Assembly: GCA_945888375.1 (NCBI GenBank)
Contig: CAMCZZ010000023.1
Coordinates: 1-51,768, forward strand
DNA: 51,768 nt
Direction of reading: 5' to 3'
Origin: Akkermansia muciniphila
Lineage (GTDB): Bacteria > Verrucomicrobiota > Verrucomicrobiia > Opitutales > Opitutaceae
This document shows, piece by piece, positions 19,686-28,828 of the stretch (the stretch's first letter is position 1; every line of letters starts with the position of its first letter). The position numbers and the translations under genes are program-made. The notes under the pieces were generated by a model. The model did not search any database. It was not told the DNA's origin and saw only the letters and a program-made list of their open reading frames with translations.

Positions 19686-19722
19686 CGGACGCCCCCAACT
19701 CCCGGGGGCGTCCGTTTTTTTT
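19686..19722 (+). terminator. Strong rho-independent terminator after the ABC cassette
   Basis: CGGACGCCCCC and GGGGGCGTCCG form a perfect 11-base stem around AACTCCC, followed directly by eight T residues. It closes the ATPase-permease-GldG-DUF4340 unit. Confidence 0.93.
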
Positions 19723-19844
19723 CCAAGGCTTCAGCGCAAAGCGCCCCCCCGCGCTGGCAGACTTGCGCAAGGCACTACGCCGAAGTTGAAACCTCGCCTT
19801 TACGCCGCACAGCACTTCAAAACTACCCCAACTATCTCCCCCCC

Positions 19845-21533
19845 ATGGCCAAACCCGAAGAACCTAAGATCATTTTCTCGATGATGCGCGTCTCGAAGAA
19901 AATCGAGCGCAAGGAGATCCTTCGCGACATCTCCCTGTCGTTTTACTACGGCGCGAAGATCGGCGTGCTCGGCCTGAACGGCTCCGGCAAATCTTCCCTC
20001 CTCCGCATCCTCGCCGGCCGCGACAAGGAGATCGACGGAACCCTCCACTTCGAGCCCGGCTACGCCGTCGGCCTGCTCGAACAGGAACCCCGCCTCACCC
20101 CAGGCGCCACCGTGCGCGCCTGCGTCGAAGAGGGCGTGAAACCCCTCACCGATCTCACCACCGCCTACGACGCCTCGTGGGATGACCTCGCCGCCGCCGA
20201 GACCGACGCCGACCGCGACGCCATCGGGGATAAACAAGCCAAACTCCAGGCCGAGATCGAGCGTCTCGGCGCCTGGGACGTCGCCCCCCAGGTCGAGATG
20301 GCCATGGACGCCCTCCGCTGCCCGCCCCCCGAGGCCGTGGTCGACACCCTTTCTGGCGGCGAGCGCCGCCGCGTCGCCCTCGCCCGCCTCCTTCTCCAGA
20401 AACCCGCCATCCTCCTGCTCGACGAGCCCACCAACCATCTCGACGCCGAGTCCGTCCATTGGCTGGAACAACACCTCGCGCGTTATGAGGGCACCGTCAT
20501 CGCCGTCACCCACGACCGCTACTTCCTCGACAACGTCGCCCAGTGGATTCTCGAACTCGCCCACGGCCACGGCATCCCCTGGAAGGGCAACTACTCCGGC
20601 TGGCTCGAGCAAAAATCCGCCCGCCTCGCCGCCGAACAGCGCACCGAGGACAAACGCCGCAAGGCCATGACCCGTGAACTGGAGTGGATCCGCCAGGGCG
20701 CCAAGGCCCGCCACGCCAAATCCCAGGCCCGCATCTCCGCCTACGAGAAGATGGTCAGTTCCTCCACCACCGCCGAGCAGGAACGCGAGTTCGAGCTCCT
20801 CCTCCCCAAAGGCCCCCGCCTCGGCCAGCTCGTGGTCGAGCTCCAGGGCGTCACCAAGGCCTACGGCGAAAAGGTCCTCTTCGAAAACCTCTCCTTTGCC
20901 CTCCCCCCCGGCGGCATCGTCGGCGTGATCGGCCCCAACGGCGCCGGCAAGACCACCCTCTTCCGCCTCATCACCGGGGCAGAGACGCCCGACGCCGGCG
21001 CGCTGCGCGTGGGCGAGACCGTGGTGCTGGCCCACGTGGACCAGTCCCGCGACGCCCTGCCCGACGCCCAGACCATCTACGACGCCATCAGCGGCGGCGA
21101 GGAGATCATCCGCATGCCCGGCCGCGAAGTGAACGCCCGCGCCTACTGCGCCCAGTTCGGCTTCACCGGCGCCGACCAGCAGAAAAAGGTCGGCGTGCTC
21201 TCCGGCGGCGAACGCAACCGCGTCCACCTCGCCCGCCTACTAAAGGCCGGCGCCAACCTCCTCCTACTCGACGAACCCACCAACGATCTCGACGTGAACT
21301 CCATCCGCGCCCTCGAGGAGGGCCTGGAGACCTTCGCCGGGTGCGCCGTGGTGGTGAGCCACGACCGCTGGTTCCTCGACCGCGTCGCCACCCACATCCT
21401 CGCCTTCGAGGGCGACAGCCAAGTCGTGTATTACAACGGCAACTATTCCGCTTACCTAGAGGATTTCCGCAAACGCAAGGGCGTCGAGGCCGACCGCCCC
21501 CGCCGCATCAAATACCGCAAACTCACCCGCTGA
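19845..21533 (+). CDS. ettA: Energy-dependent translational throttle protein EttA (ABC-F)
   Basis: EttA binds the ribosomal E site and gates the first elongation step according to ATP level. The 562 residues match the family. There are two ABC domains: Walker A GLNGSGKS (43-50) and GPNGAGKT, signatures LSGGERRRVALARLL and LSGGERNRVHLARLL, and Walker B motifs ending LLLDEPTNHLD and LLLDEPTNDLD. The linker HGIPWKGNYSGWLEQKSARL is characteristic of EttA within ABC-F. There are no membrane segments. It is preceded by the cassette terminator, so it has its own promoter; the DUF3592 gene follows after 20 bases and may be co-transcribed. Confidence 0.96.
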   Translation: MAKPEEPKIIFSMMRVSKKIERKEILRDISLSFYYGAKIGVLGLNGSGKSSLLRILAGRDKEIDGTLHFEPGYAVGLLEQEPRLTPGATVRACVEEGVKPLTDLTTAYDASWDDLAAAETDADRDAIGDKQAKLQAEIERLGAWDVAPQVEMAMDALRCPPPEAVVDTLSGGERRRVALARLLLQKPAILLLDEPTNHLDAESVHWLEQHLARYEGTVIAVTHDRYFLDNVAQWILELAHGHGIPWKGNYSGWLEQKSARLAAEQRTEDKRRKAMTRELEWIRQGAKARHAKSQARISAYEKMVSSSTTAEQEREFELLLPKGPRLGQLVVELQGVTKAYGEKVLFENLSFALPPGGIVGVIGPNGAGKTTLFRLITGAETPDAGALRVGETVVLAHVDQSRDALPDAQTIYDAISGGEEIIRMPGREVNARAYCAQFGFTGADQQKKVGVLSGGERNRVHLARLLKAGANLLLLDEPTNDLDVNSIRALEEGLETFAGCAVVVSHDRWFLDRVATHILAFEGDSQVVYYNGNYSAYLEDFRKRKGVEADRPRRIKYRKLTR

Positions 21534-21553
21534 AGCCCTCGTTGCTCCCGCCC

Positions 21554-22660
21554 ATGCCCCTCCACGACGAAAGCGAAGTTTTGCTCGTTTCCCGGCGCAG
21601 CCTTGCCGTGCCGACGGCGATCGGCGCGGTGTTCCTTATCGTAGGAGTCTGGGCGGTGAGGACCATGGCCGCGAAGGGCGACACCTGGTTCATGTGGATC
21701 TGGGGCACCATCTGGTTCCTCGGTAGCGGCGCGGCCCTGCTAAGCGGCCTGTGGGGGCTGCTCGTCTCGCGTCCCCGCTTCGCCCGCCTAGGTGACGAGG
21801 GGCTGCAACTTTATCGCCAGCACGCCCCTGTCATTGCGTGGACCCAGCTGGTGGAAGCCCGTCTTGGCCCAAAAACGATGAAGGACAGCGACGGCAGCAC
21901 CACCCACGTATTTCGCCACCCCCTCATCCTCCGCTTGCGCGACCGCTCCGGCTTTCCGACCCGGGGGCTCAAGAGTCGAGCTTTCCCCATGCAGCCCCTG
22001 CCCGACGGCACACTCGACTGGATGGTGCCCCTCGACGGCTGCCCCTGCGAAGAACGCGACTTCCTCGCGAAAATCCAAGCCCGGCTGCACCCCGGCGCTC
22101 CGCTCCCGCAGACAACCATCACCGAACCCATCCTGCCCGTCCTTGGCGTCCACCGCCTCGATCGCCCGCATGCCCCCGCGGTCACAACGCCGGTCTTTGC
22201 GCTCCTGTTCGTTGGTTTCGGCCTTTTTTTTGCCTGGAAAGGAGCCGAGTCCGAGCGCCGAGGCGCCGCCAGTCTGGCTTGGCCAACCGCCAAGGGCACC
22301 ATCACTCAATCACAGCTGCAGCGTGACAGCGATGGTTACTCGCTGCAGGTCCGCTACGTTTACCAAGCCCAAGGTAAAAACCTCACCGGCACTCGCGTCG
22401 CCTTTGCGGCCGACACCGGCCAGTATCCGGCTTGGGCCAAACGCTTCGCGCCCAAATCCATCGTGGACGTGAGCTACAACCCCTCGGATCCGTCCGATTC
22501 GGTGCTCGTGCCCGGAAACCAGAAAGCCGCGCATTTCGTCACCGGCTTCGGCCTGGTCTTCGCCGCCGCCGCCACCTGGCCGATCATCGCCTACTTCCGC
22601 GCCCGCAAACGCCTCGAACGCTGGCTCCTCGAAAATCCCGACGAACCTAGGAAGGTATAG
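21554..22660 (+). CDS. DUF3592 family membrane protein
   Basis: From ATG 21554 (MPLHDESEVLLVSRRSLAVP) the product has 368 residues. Two spans lie near the N-terminus (TAIGAVFLIVGVWAVRTMA; IWGTIWFLGSGAALLSGLWG), one near 205-222 (FALLFVGFGLFFAWKGA) and one near the C-terminus (VTGFGLVFAAAATWPIIAYF). Between the last two is the DUF3592 signature: AWPTAKGTITQSQL, a VRYVYQAQGK strand and VDVSYNPSDPSDSVL. The family is common in bacteria and has no assigned function. The same frame is open far upstream through ettA, but that is shadow coding. Confidence 0.85.
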   Translation: MPLHDESEVLLVSRRSLAVPTAIGAVFLIVGVWAVRTMAAKGDTWFMWIWGTIWFLGSGAALLSGLWGLLVSRPRFARLGDEGLQLYRQHAPVIAWTQLVEARLGPKTMKDSDGSTTHVFRHPLILRLRDRSGFPTRGLKSRAFPMQPLPDGTLDWMVPLDGCPCEERDFLAKIQARLHPGAPLPQTTITEPILPVLGVHRLDRPHAPAVTTPVFALLFVGFGLFFAWKGAESERRGAASLAWPTAKGTITQSQLQRDSDGYSLQVRYVYQAQGKNLTGTRVAFAADTGQYPAWAKRFAPKSIVDVSYNPSDPSDSVLVPGNQKAAHFVTGFGLVFAAAATWPIIAYFRARKRLERWLLENPDEPRKV

Positions 22661-22947
22661 GCAGAGCGGCATGCCCGTTTTTATAGGTTTCGAACTAAAA
22701 ATCCGACGCCTTCGCCCGGCTGACCGACAGTCTGTCAATTGATCCCAGATACCGCATTAAACCCTCCGGGCTATCCCCGTTTTTTGATTCATAATGCATT
22801 GCCATATCCCCGGCTTGCACTTGCCGGCGGCTATCGCGGATGACGCGGTGAGCGACGACCAAGCGGCGGCACGAACCGCCCCGCGAGTATCACGTTATCC
22901 GAGTTGATTACCTAGAAAACCAAGTCCGGCCCCCACACCCCCAGCGC

Positions 22948-24060
22948 TCAGCCCCTCACCGCCGCCAGCACCGTCCCGACCTCCACCGCGATATCCGTTC
23001 CCTTTGCCGCTCGCTCTTCCCGTAGCCCGCCCAGACCCTCGGCCACCACCGGTCGATAATCCAGCCCACCCAGCGCCGCCCAGCGCCAGTAGCAAGGGTT
23101 GACGTAGTCCCGGGCAAATAGCTCCACCACCCGCGTCCCCGGCGCGCAAAAAACCAGATTAGCCAAGCCCGCCCCGTGCGGCGCCACCACCTCCCGCGCC
23201 GCCCGAAAAAGCGCGATCTGCTCCGCCCAGCTCCGCTCCTCCAGCCGCACCGTGACAAAGCCCCGCGCCTCCAACTCCGCCCGCAGGGCCTCCTCGCCCA
23301 CCACCCGCCGCCGCCGCGCCCCCGCCCGGCTGACGTAGATTTTCTCCCCCACCCCTGCCGCGTCCCGTCCCAGCCCCGCCGCGAAATCCCGCAACGCCGC
23401 CACCCCCTCCGGCCGGGGAAAACCGGGCCGGCCGACGTAGTTTGGCACGATCAGCGGCCCCGCTTGGAAGTGCGTAGATCGCCCCGCCGCCACCACCTGC
23501 CCCTCAATCCCGAGCCGGCGGTGCGCGACCTCGGTGAGCGCCGTGCCCGCATGCGCATACACGACCGCGGCCCGCGCCAGATCCCCCGTAGCCCGCAAGG
23601 CGAGCAAACGCGGCATCTCATCGAGCAACCAGTGCGCATAGGTCTGCCCCAGATGGGATACCGCCACCGCGACTACCCCGCCGGGCTGCTTGAGCGGTGG
23701 CCTCACCCAGTCGCGCTGGAGCAGCCAGTGTTGCTCAAAAGGTTTGCCAAAATCCGGTGCGACATCGCGCGCGAGCAAGTCGCCATCGGCCGACAGCACG
23801 TTGCCATCACCAAGCACCCGGCCCGCCGGCAACCACGCCGTGCCTTCCTCCGCGAAGTCTTCAGCCGCCAACCCGGCAAAAAACGCCCGCGTAGCCGCGC
23901 CGCCGTCTCCCTCCGGAGCCACCAAGGTGGGCGGCGCATAGACCACCCGCCCCTCCGGCAATCGCGGAATCCAACGCCCGCCCGTCAGCTCCACCAGTTC
24001 GCGCAATCGCACGCACCGCCGGGGGGGCGGATTCGTGAGCGGCGGCGGGACGGGCGGCAT
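22948..24060 (-). CDS. Glycosyltransferase family 61 protein (DUF563)
   Basis: The C-terminal half carries the GT61 pattern: VAVSHLGQTYAHWLLDEMPR, IYVSRAGARRRRV, FRAAREVVAPHGAGLANLVF and CYWRWAALGGLDYRPVV. Members transfer sugars in polysaccharide or glycan synthesis. I chose ATG 24060 (370 residues). The frame continues to 24141 and 24246, but a start at 24141 would leave only 16 bases to the divergent msrA start, too little for promoters. There is no signal peptide or clear membrane span. The substrate is unknown and no other polysaccharide genes lie nearby. Confidence 0.8.
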   Translation of the reverse strand: MPPVPPPLTNPPPRRCVRLRELVELTGGRWIPRLPEGRVVYAPPTLVAPEGDGGAATRAFFAGLAAEDFAEEGTAWLPAGRVLGDGNVLSADGDLLARDVAPDFGKPFEQHWLLQRDWVRPPLKQPGGVVAVAVSHLGQTYAHWLLDEMPRLLALRATGDLARAAVVYAHAGTALTEVAHRRLGIEGQVVAAGRSTHFQAGPLIVPNYVGRPGFPRPEGVAALRDFAAGLGRDAAGVGEKIYVSRAGARRRRVVGEEALRAELEARGFVTVRLEERSWAEQIALFRAAREVVAPHGAGLANLVFCAPGTRVVELFARDYVNPCYWRWAALGGLDYRPVVAEGLGGLREERAAKGTDIAVEVGTVLAAVRG

Positions 24061-24157
24061 GGCCCCAGCCAGCCAGCGCGCCCCGCCGGCGCAAGCCGCG
24101 TCAATGCCGCCACGATTTGCCTCCACGCCCCGGGCGCGCATGGTTGCCACCATTCCC

Positions 24158-24796
24158 ATGCGTCCCTTCGCCTTGCTCGCCTCGCTGGTCCCGTTTCTTT
24201 TTCTCACCGCCTGCGGCAACCCGCACCCCCCCGCTCCCATGCCCACACCCGCTCCCCTCCCTCCCGCCCTCGCCGAGACGCTCGTCCTCGGCGGCGGTTG
24301 CTTCTGGTGCGTCGAGGCCGCCTATGAACTGCTCCCCGGCGTGGTCAGCGCCGAGAGCGGTTACGCCGGCGGCAAACGCCCCAACCCCAGCTACGAACAG
24401 GTCTGCACCGGCGCCACCGGCCACGCCGAGGTAGTCAAAATCACCTTCGACCCTGCCAAAGTCACCCGCGGCGCCCTGCTCGATTTTTTCTGGGATATCC
24501 ACAACCCCACCACCCTGAACCGCCAGGGCGCCGACGAAGGCACGCAATACCGCTCCGTCATCTACTACGCCAACGACGCCGAAAAGGCCGTCATCGAGGC
24601 CTCCCGCGAACGCGCCAACGCGGCTTGGGGCGGCAAGATCATTACCGAGATTTCCCCGCTCCCCGAGTTCTTCGTAGCCGAGGCCTACCATCAGGATTAT
24701 TTTAGGAAAAACCCCGGCAACGGCTACTGCCAGGCCGTCATCCGGCCAAAGATCGAAAAACTCCGCCACCACTCCCTCGCCGCCCCAGCGCAGTAA
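24158..24796 (+). CDS. msrA: Peptide methionine sulfoxide reductase MsrA, lipoprotein form
   Basis: MsrA repairs methionine-S-sulfoxide in proteins. From ATG 24158 the 212 residues start with a lipoprotein signal (LLASLVPFLFLTAC, lipidated C19) and a Pro-rich linker. The catalytic domain follows: LVLGGGCFWCVEAAYELLPG with catalytic C48 in GCFWC, then GYAGGKRPNPSYEQVCTGAT, GHAEVVKITFDP, FFWDIHNPTTLNRQGADEGT and QYRSVIYY. The enzyme is therefore probably anchored in the cell envelope to repair periplasmic proteins. An in-frame ATG at 24140 is possible but less likely given the signal peptide. A hairpin terminator follows. Confidence 0.95.
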   Translation: MRPFALLASLVPFLFLTACGNPHPPAPMPTPAPLPPALAETLVLGGGCFWCVEAAYELLPGVVSAESGYAGGKRPNPSYEQVCTGATGHAEVVKITFDPAKVTRGALLDFFWDIHNPTTLNRQGADEGTQYRSVIYYANDAEKAVIEASRERANAAWGGKIITEISPLPEFFVAEAYHQDYFRKNPGNGYCQAVIRPKIEKLRHHSLAAPAQ

Positions 24797-24807
24797 AGCC
24801 CAGCTTT

Positions 24808-24841
24808 GCCGCGCTTTCGGCTAGAGCGCGGCGCGCTTTTC
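24808..24841 (+). terminator. Hairpin terminator after msrA
   Basis: GCCGCGCT (24808-24815) and AGCGCGGC (24825-24832) form a perfect 8-base stem with a 9-base loop, followed by GCGC and TTTT. The T tract is short and offset, so strength is uncertain. Confidence 0.6.
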
Positions 24842-24860
24842 GGAAAGCGTCTTCCGTTCC

Positions 24861-26024
24861 ATGTCCACGCCCCTTGCCCAGCGCGCCGCCCACGTCATCG
24901 CCCAGGTCTCGCCCGACACCCCCGCCGATTTTGTCCTGCGCCGCGAAATCGGCACCGATCCCGACCTCGATTCGGTCGAGAAACGCGCCCTGACCGGCGC
25001 CGTCTTCGCGTTTTTCCGCTGGTTCGCCTGGCTCGACACCACCGACGCCCTGCCCCGCCGCGTGCTCGCCGCGCTCGACCTGCAAAAACGCTTCGACGCC
25101 GACCCCGCCGCGATCAAGCCCGAGGCCCTCGCCGCCCTCGCCCTCCCGCCCTGGGCCCTTGCGAGCCTCGACTTCCCCACACCCGAAGCCCGCCTCGCCT
25201 ACCTCCGCCAGCTCCAGCGGCCCCCGGCCCTCTGGATCCGCCCCCAGCGCGAATTCGCCGCCTCCATCGCCCGTGCCCTGCGCCACACCACTCCGCCGGA
25301 AGTCAGGGCAGCGAATTTCAATTTAACCCCCTCCCCTGCCTCCACCGCCCTTCGCTACACCGGCCCCAGCGATCTGTTCAAAGCCGAGGAGTTCAAAAAA
25401 GGCCTGTTCGAGATTCAGGATCTCGCCTCCCAAATCGTGGGCCACGCCTGCGCCCCGCTCCCCACCGAGACTTGGTGGGATGCCTGCTGCGGCGAGGGCG
25501 GCAAGACCCTCCATCTCTCCGACCTGATGGGCAACAAGGGCGTCATCTGGGCCACCGACCGCCACACCGGCCGCCTCGCCACCCTGCGTAAACGCGCCGG
25601 CCGCGCCCAAGCCTTCAACTACCGCGCCGTCACTTGGAACGGCGGCCCGTTCCTGCCCACTAAAACCAAATTCGATGGCATCCTGGTCGACGCCCCCTGC
25701 TCCGGCGTCGGCACCTGGCAGCGCAACCCGCACGCCCGCTGGACCCTCACTGAAACCGACATTCGCGAGCTGGCCGCCATCCAGCTCCAGCTCCTCGAAA
25801 ATACCCACAAGGCCCTCAAACCCGGCGGCCGCCTCGTCTACGCCGTGTGCACCATCACCCGCCAAGAGACGACCGAGGTCGTGCGCGCTTTCTCCGCCGC
25901 CCACCCGGAGCTGGAGCCTTTGCCCTTGCTCGAACAGACCACCCCCGCCGCCGACGGCCTGTTCCTCTGGCCCCACGAGCTCGACGCCAACGGCATGTTC
26001 CTCGCCGCCTGGCGAAAAAAGTAA
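24861..26024 (+). CDS. RsmB/NOP2-type RNA cytosine-5 methyltransferase
   Basis: This 387-residue SAM-dependent enzyme methylates cytosine in RNA, in RsmB 16S rRNA C967. Residues 1-130 resemble the NusB-like N-terminal region (VEKRALTGAVFAFFRWFAWL). The SAM-binding motif is TWWDACCGEGGKTLHLSDLM. Motif IV is GILVDAPCSGVGTWQRNPHA, with a cysteine in DAPCSG, and motif VI is GGRLVYAVCTITRQE, with the catalytic-type cysteine. No truncation is visible. Assignment to RsmB rather than another NOP2/Sun member is not certain, so no symbol is given. Confidence 0.88.
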   Translation: MSTPLAQRAAHVIAQVSPDTPADFVLRREIGTDPDLDSVEKRALTGAVFAFFRWFAWLDTTDALPRRVLAALDLQKRFDADPAAIKPEALAALALPPWALASLDFPTPEARLAYLRQLQRPPALWIRPQREFAASIARALRHTTPPEVRAANFNLTPSPASTALRYTGPSDLFKAEEFKKGLFEIQDLASQIVGHACAPLPTETWWDACCGEGGKTLHLSDLMGNKGVIWATDRHTGRLATLRKRAGRAQAFNYRAVTWNGGPFLPTKTKFDGILVDAPCSGVGTWQRNPHARWTLTETDIRELAAIQLQLLENTHKALKPGGRLVYAVCTITRQETTEVVRAFSAAHPELEPLPLLEQTTPAADGLFLWPHELDANGMFLAAWRKK

Positions 26025-26045
26025 GTCCGCTTCCGCTCCTTCGCG

Positions 26046-26063
26046 CCTCCGTGCCCTCCGTGG
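26046..26063. repeat. CCTCCGTG repeat before the methyltransferase gene
   Basis: CCTCCGTG occurs at 26046 and again at 26055, followed by GGTTCAAT. It is the same style of word-like repeat as at 11261 and 18415. It overlaps the candidate GTG starts of the next gene, which makes those starts less certain. Confidence 0.4.
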
Positions 26064-26890
26064 TTCAATCGTCCGTTTCCTCCGCAGCGGGCTCCGCCAA
26101 AGCCCCGCGCCCCGTCACCGCCGCGCAGGTGCGGCGCGATTTCAACGACCTGCGCGCCGTCGTGCACTACACCAAGGCCGCCCACGAACTCGGGCTCTGG
26201 GCCAGCGAGCGGATCATGCTGGAGCGCGTGCTGCCGCCGCCACCCGCCCCCGACTTCCCCATCCTCGAGGCCGGCTGCGGCGCCGGCCGCGTGAGCGTCG
26301 CCCTGCACGGCCTCGGTTACCGCCACCTCACGGGCTTCGACTTCGCCCGGGAACTGGTTGACCAAGCCGTATTCCTCGCCGCCGAACGCCGCGCCGGGAT
26401 CGCCTTCCACCACGCCGACGCCACCCGGCTAGCTACCCACCCCGCCTTCGCCCCCGCCGCCCCTCTGTCGGGTGGCTTCGCCGCCTGCCTCTTTCTCTTC
26501 AACGGGCTCATGCAGATCCCGCTGCGCCGCAGCCGCCGCCGCGCCCTGCGCCAGCTCGCCGCGGTGTGCCGGCCGGACGCGCCGCTGCTCTTCACCACCC
26601 ACGACCGCGACCACTCCCCGGCCGAGCGCGCAAGCTGGCGGCTGGAGGCCCGCCGCTGGGCCGCCGGCAAACAGGATCCGCGCCTGCGGGAGTTTGGCGA
26701 CCGCCGCTTCGAAGATCACTGCGGCGATACCTTCATGCACCTGCCTGACCGCGCTGAAATCCTCGACGATCTCGCCGCCACCGGCTGGACCCACCAGGAA
26801 GATCACCTCCGCCGCGAACTCACGAAGGAATCCGCCGCCGTGCGCGCCTTCTCCGACGAATGTCGCTTCTGGGTGGCCCGTCGCGCCTGA
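26051..26890 (+). CDS. Class I SAM-dependent methyltransferase
   Basis: The SAM-binding motif I is FPILEAGCGAGRVSVALHGL, followed by the acidic residue in LTGFDFARELV, then FHHADATRLA and AACLFLFNGLMQIPLRRSRR in the positions of motifs II-IV. PLLFTTHDRDH is the post-IV strand. The layout fits a small-molecule or unspecific class I methyltransferase; the substrate is unknown. The start is uncertain: no ATG lies before the core, so GTG 26051 or GTG 26060 is proposed, giving about 279 residues. It starts 26 bases after the RsmB-type gene. Confidence 0.8.
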   Translation: MPSVVQSSVSSAAGSAKAPRPVTAAQVRRDFNDLRAVVHYTKAAHELGLWASERIMLERVLPPPPAPDFPILEAGCGAGRVSVALHGLGYRHLTGFDFARELVDQAVFLAAERRAGIAFHHADATRLATHPAFAPAAPLSGGFAACLFLFNGLMQIPLRRSRRRALRQLAAVCRPDAPLLFTTHDRDHSPAERASWRLEARRWAAGKQDPRLREFGDRRFEDHCGDTFMHLPDRAEILDDLAATGWTHQEDHLRRELTKESAAVRAFSDECRFWVARRA

Positions 26891-26940
26891 CCCCGCTTGC
26901 CCCCAGCCAACACCCCCGCCTCACTGCCTCGCCCCCGCTC

Positions 26941-27795
26941 ATGCCACCCCTTACCGACCGCACCTGGCTCTGGCTCGCCGCCGCCTGCTACCTCGCAGGG
27001 GCAGCGCTGGGCGCCGTCTCTCTCCTGCGCGGCCGGCGTGGCTCGACCGCCGCGATCTACCTCATGCTGGCCACGGGCTACGCGTTCCAGACCTTCGGCC
27101 TCTACCTGCGCGGCGTCGCCGTCCACGGTTGTCCGCTCGGCAACAAGTTCGAGTTGGTCCAGTTCACCGTCTGGTCCGCCGCATCCCTGTATCTCGTCGT
27201 CGGCCCGGCCTTTCGCCTGAGTCTGCTGGGTTTTGGCACCGCGCTGCTCGCCGCCGTCCTCGGCCTGGTCGCGCTGTTTTTCCCCGAGTGGGACGCCGAG
27301 CGCCGCACCCACCTTTTTGGTGGTAATGCCTGGATCGAATTCCACGCCGCCCTCGCCCTGTTCAGCTACGGAGTCTTCGGTCTTTTGGCCTTGGTTTCGG
27401 CCCTCTACCTCGTGCGCCACCATGGCTTGAAAAATAAACGCGTCGGCGGCGCCTTTTCCCTGCTGCCTTCGATCCGCGACCTCGATGTGATCGGCCTGCG
27501 CCTGCTCGCCGCCGGCGTGACCCTGCTCGCGCTGTCGCTCGGCGTTGGCTCGGTGTGGTGGATCCGGGAACCGGCCAGCGTAAACCTGTTTAAACTCCTC
27601 GCCACGGTCGGGGTATTTTTGGCCTACGCCCTCGCGCTCGGCCTGCGCCTGCGCGGCCGCCTGGTCGGCCGCCGGCAGGCCCTCGCCGGCACCGGTCTTT
27701 TCCTCGCCGCCCTGCTTTCCCTGACCCCGGTCAACGCCAGCCGCCACCCCGCCGGTCCCGTCACGCCCCCCGCCCCGGAGGGTTCCGCGCGATGA
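26941..27795 (+). CDS. HemX/CcsA-like cytochrome c assembly membrane protein
   Basis: The 284-residue protein has about eight membrane spans (for example WLWLAAACYLAGAALGAVSL, FELVQFTVWSAASLYLVVG and FLAYALALGLRLRG). GNAWIEFHAALALFSYGVFG carries a conserved His of the CcsA/HemX superfamily. The classic CcsA heme-handling WWD motif is not evident, so it is nearer to HemX/YpjD than to the cytochrome c synthase. Its stop overlaps the hemA start by ATGA, so the two are coupled. In Bacillus HemX affects the amount of HemA, which fits this order. Confidence 0.85.
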   Translation: MPPLTDRTWLWLAAACYLAGAALGAVSLLRGRRGSTAAIYLMLATGYAFQTFGLYLRGVAVHGCPLGNKFELVQFTVWSAASLYLVVGPAFRLSLLGFGTALLAAVLGLVALFFPEWDAERRTHLFGGNAWIEFHAALALFSYGVFGLLALVSALYLVRHHGLKNKRVGGAFSLLPSIRDLDVIGLRLLAAGVTLLALSLGVGSVWWIREPASVNLFKLLATVGVFLAYALALGLRLRGRLVGRRQALAGTGLFLAALLSLTPVNASRHPAGPVTPPAPEGSAR

Positions 27796-28826
27796 CTCCG
27801 ACCGGCCCCCTTGTTTTCCACCTCGGCGCCAGCCACCACACCGCTCCGCTGGCTCTCCGCGAGAAGCTCGCCCTCCCGCCCGAGCGTGCCGCCGAGTTGC
27901 ACTCGCGCCTGCCCGCCTCCGGCCTGCCCGAGTTGGTGCTCCTGAATACCTGCAACCGCGTGGAATTCTACGGCGTCGCCGCCGGGCCCGCCGACCTCGC
28001 CGCGCTCGAGACCGCTTTCTGCGCCGTCACCGGGCTCGATCCGGCCGGTTTCGCCGCCATCCGTGCCCACACCACCGGCCCCGCCGCCCTGCGCCACCTG
28101 CTTGCCGTCGCCGCAGGGCTGGAGTCGCAGCTCCTCGGCGAAACGGAGATTTTCGGCCAGGTAAAAGACGCCTATGCCGCCGCCCAGACCGCCGGCCGCG
28201 CCGGTCCCGTGCTGAACCGCGTTTTCCAAAAAGCCTTCCAGGCCGCCAAGCACGTCCGCACTCACACCGCGATCAACGAAGGCCAGGTCAGCGTCGCCAA
28301 CGTCGCCGTGGAGCTCGCCCTGACCATCTTCGGCGACCTCTGCTCCGCCCGCATCCTCCTGCTCGGCGCCGGCGACATCGGCGAAAAGACCGCCAAGGCC
28401 TTCCAGTCGCGAGGCGCCGCCGCCCTCACCGTGGCCAACCGCACCCCCGAGCGCGCCCTCAGCCTTGCCCAGTCGCTGGACGCCACCGCGTTGCCCTTCG
28501 AGCATTTTCCCCGGCACCTCGGGGAGTATGATATCGTGGTCGGCTCCACCGCCGCGCCCGAGACCGTGGTGCACGCCGCCGCAGTCGCGGCCGCCCTTGA
28601 ACGTCGGCGTGCGAGGCCGCTGTTGTTTCTGGATCTAGCCCTCCCCCGCGACATCGCGCCCGAGGTGGCCGAGTTGGAGAATGTCTACCTCTACAACCTC
28701 GACGACCTCGGGAAGATCGCCGCGCAAAACCTCGCCGCCCGCGAGGCCGAGGTGACCCGCGCCCGCACCCTCATCGCCGCCAAAGCCGACGACCTCTGGC
28801 GCCAGATCGTCGCCCGGCACGGTTGA
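27792..28826 (+). CDS. hemA: Glutamyl-tRNA reductase
   Basis: HemA reduces glutamyl-tRNA to glutamate-1-semialdehyde, the first committed step of C5-pathway tetrapyrrole synthesis. Residues ASHHTAPLALREKLA, the catalytic C54 in LLNTCNRVEFYG, GLESQLLGETEIFGQVKDAY and the NADPH-binding LLGAGDIGEKTAKAF are all present. At 344 residues it is shorter than the usual 420 or so. It ends shortly after the spinal helix (NLAAREAEVTRARTLIAAKA), so most of the C-terminal dimerisation domain is absent. The stop is two bases from the convergent lpxB stop, with no room for a terminator. Confidence 0.93.
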   Translation: MTPTGPLVFHLGASHHTAPLALREKLALPPERAAELHSRLPASGLPELVLLNTCNRVEFYGVAAGPADLAALETAFCAVTGLDPAGFAAIRAHTTGPAALRHLLAVAAGLESQLLGETEIFGQVKDAYAAAQTAGRAGPVLNRVFQKAFQAAKHVRTHTAINEGQVSVANVAVELALTIFGDLCSARILLLGAGDIGEKTAKAFQSRGAAALTVANRTPERALSLAQSLDATALPFEHFPRHLGEYDIVVGSTAAPETVVHAAAVAAALERRRARPLLFLDLALPRDIAPEVAELENVYLYNLDDLGKIAAQNLAAREAEVTRARTLIAAKADDLWRQIVARHG

Positions 28827-28828
28827 GC

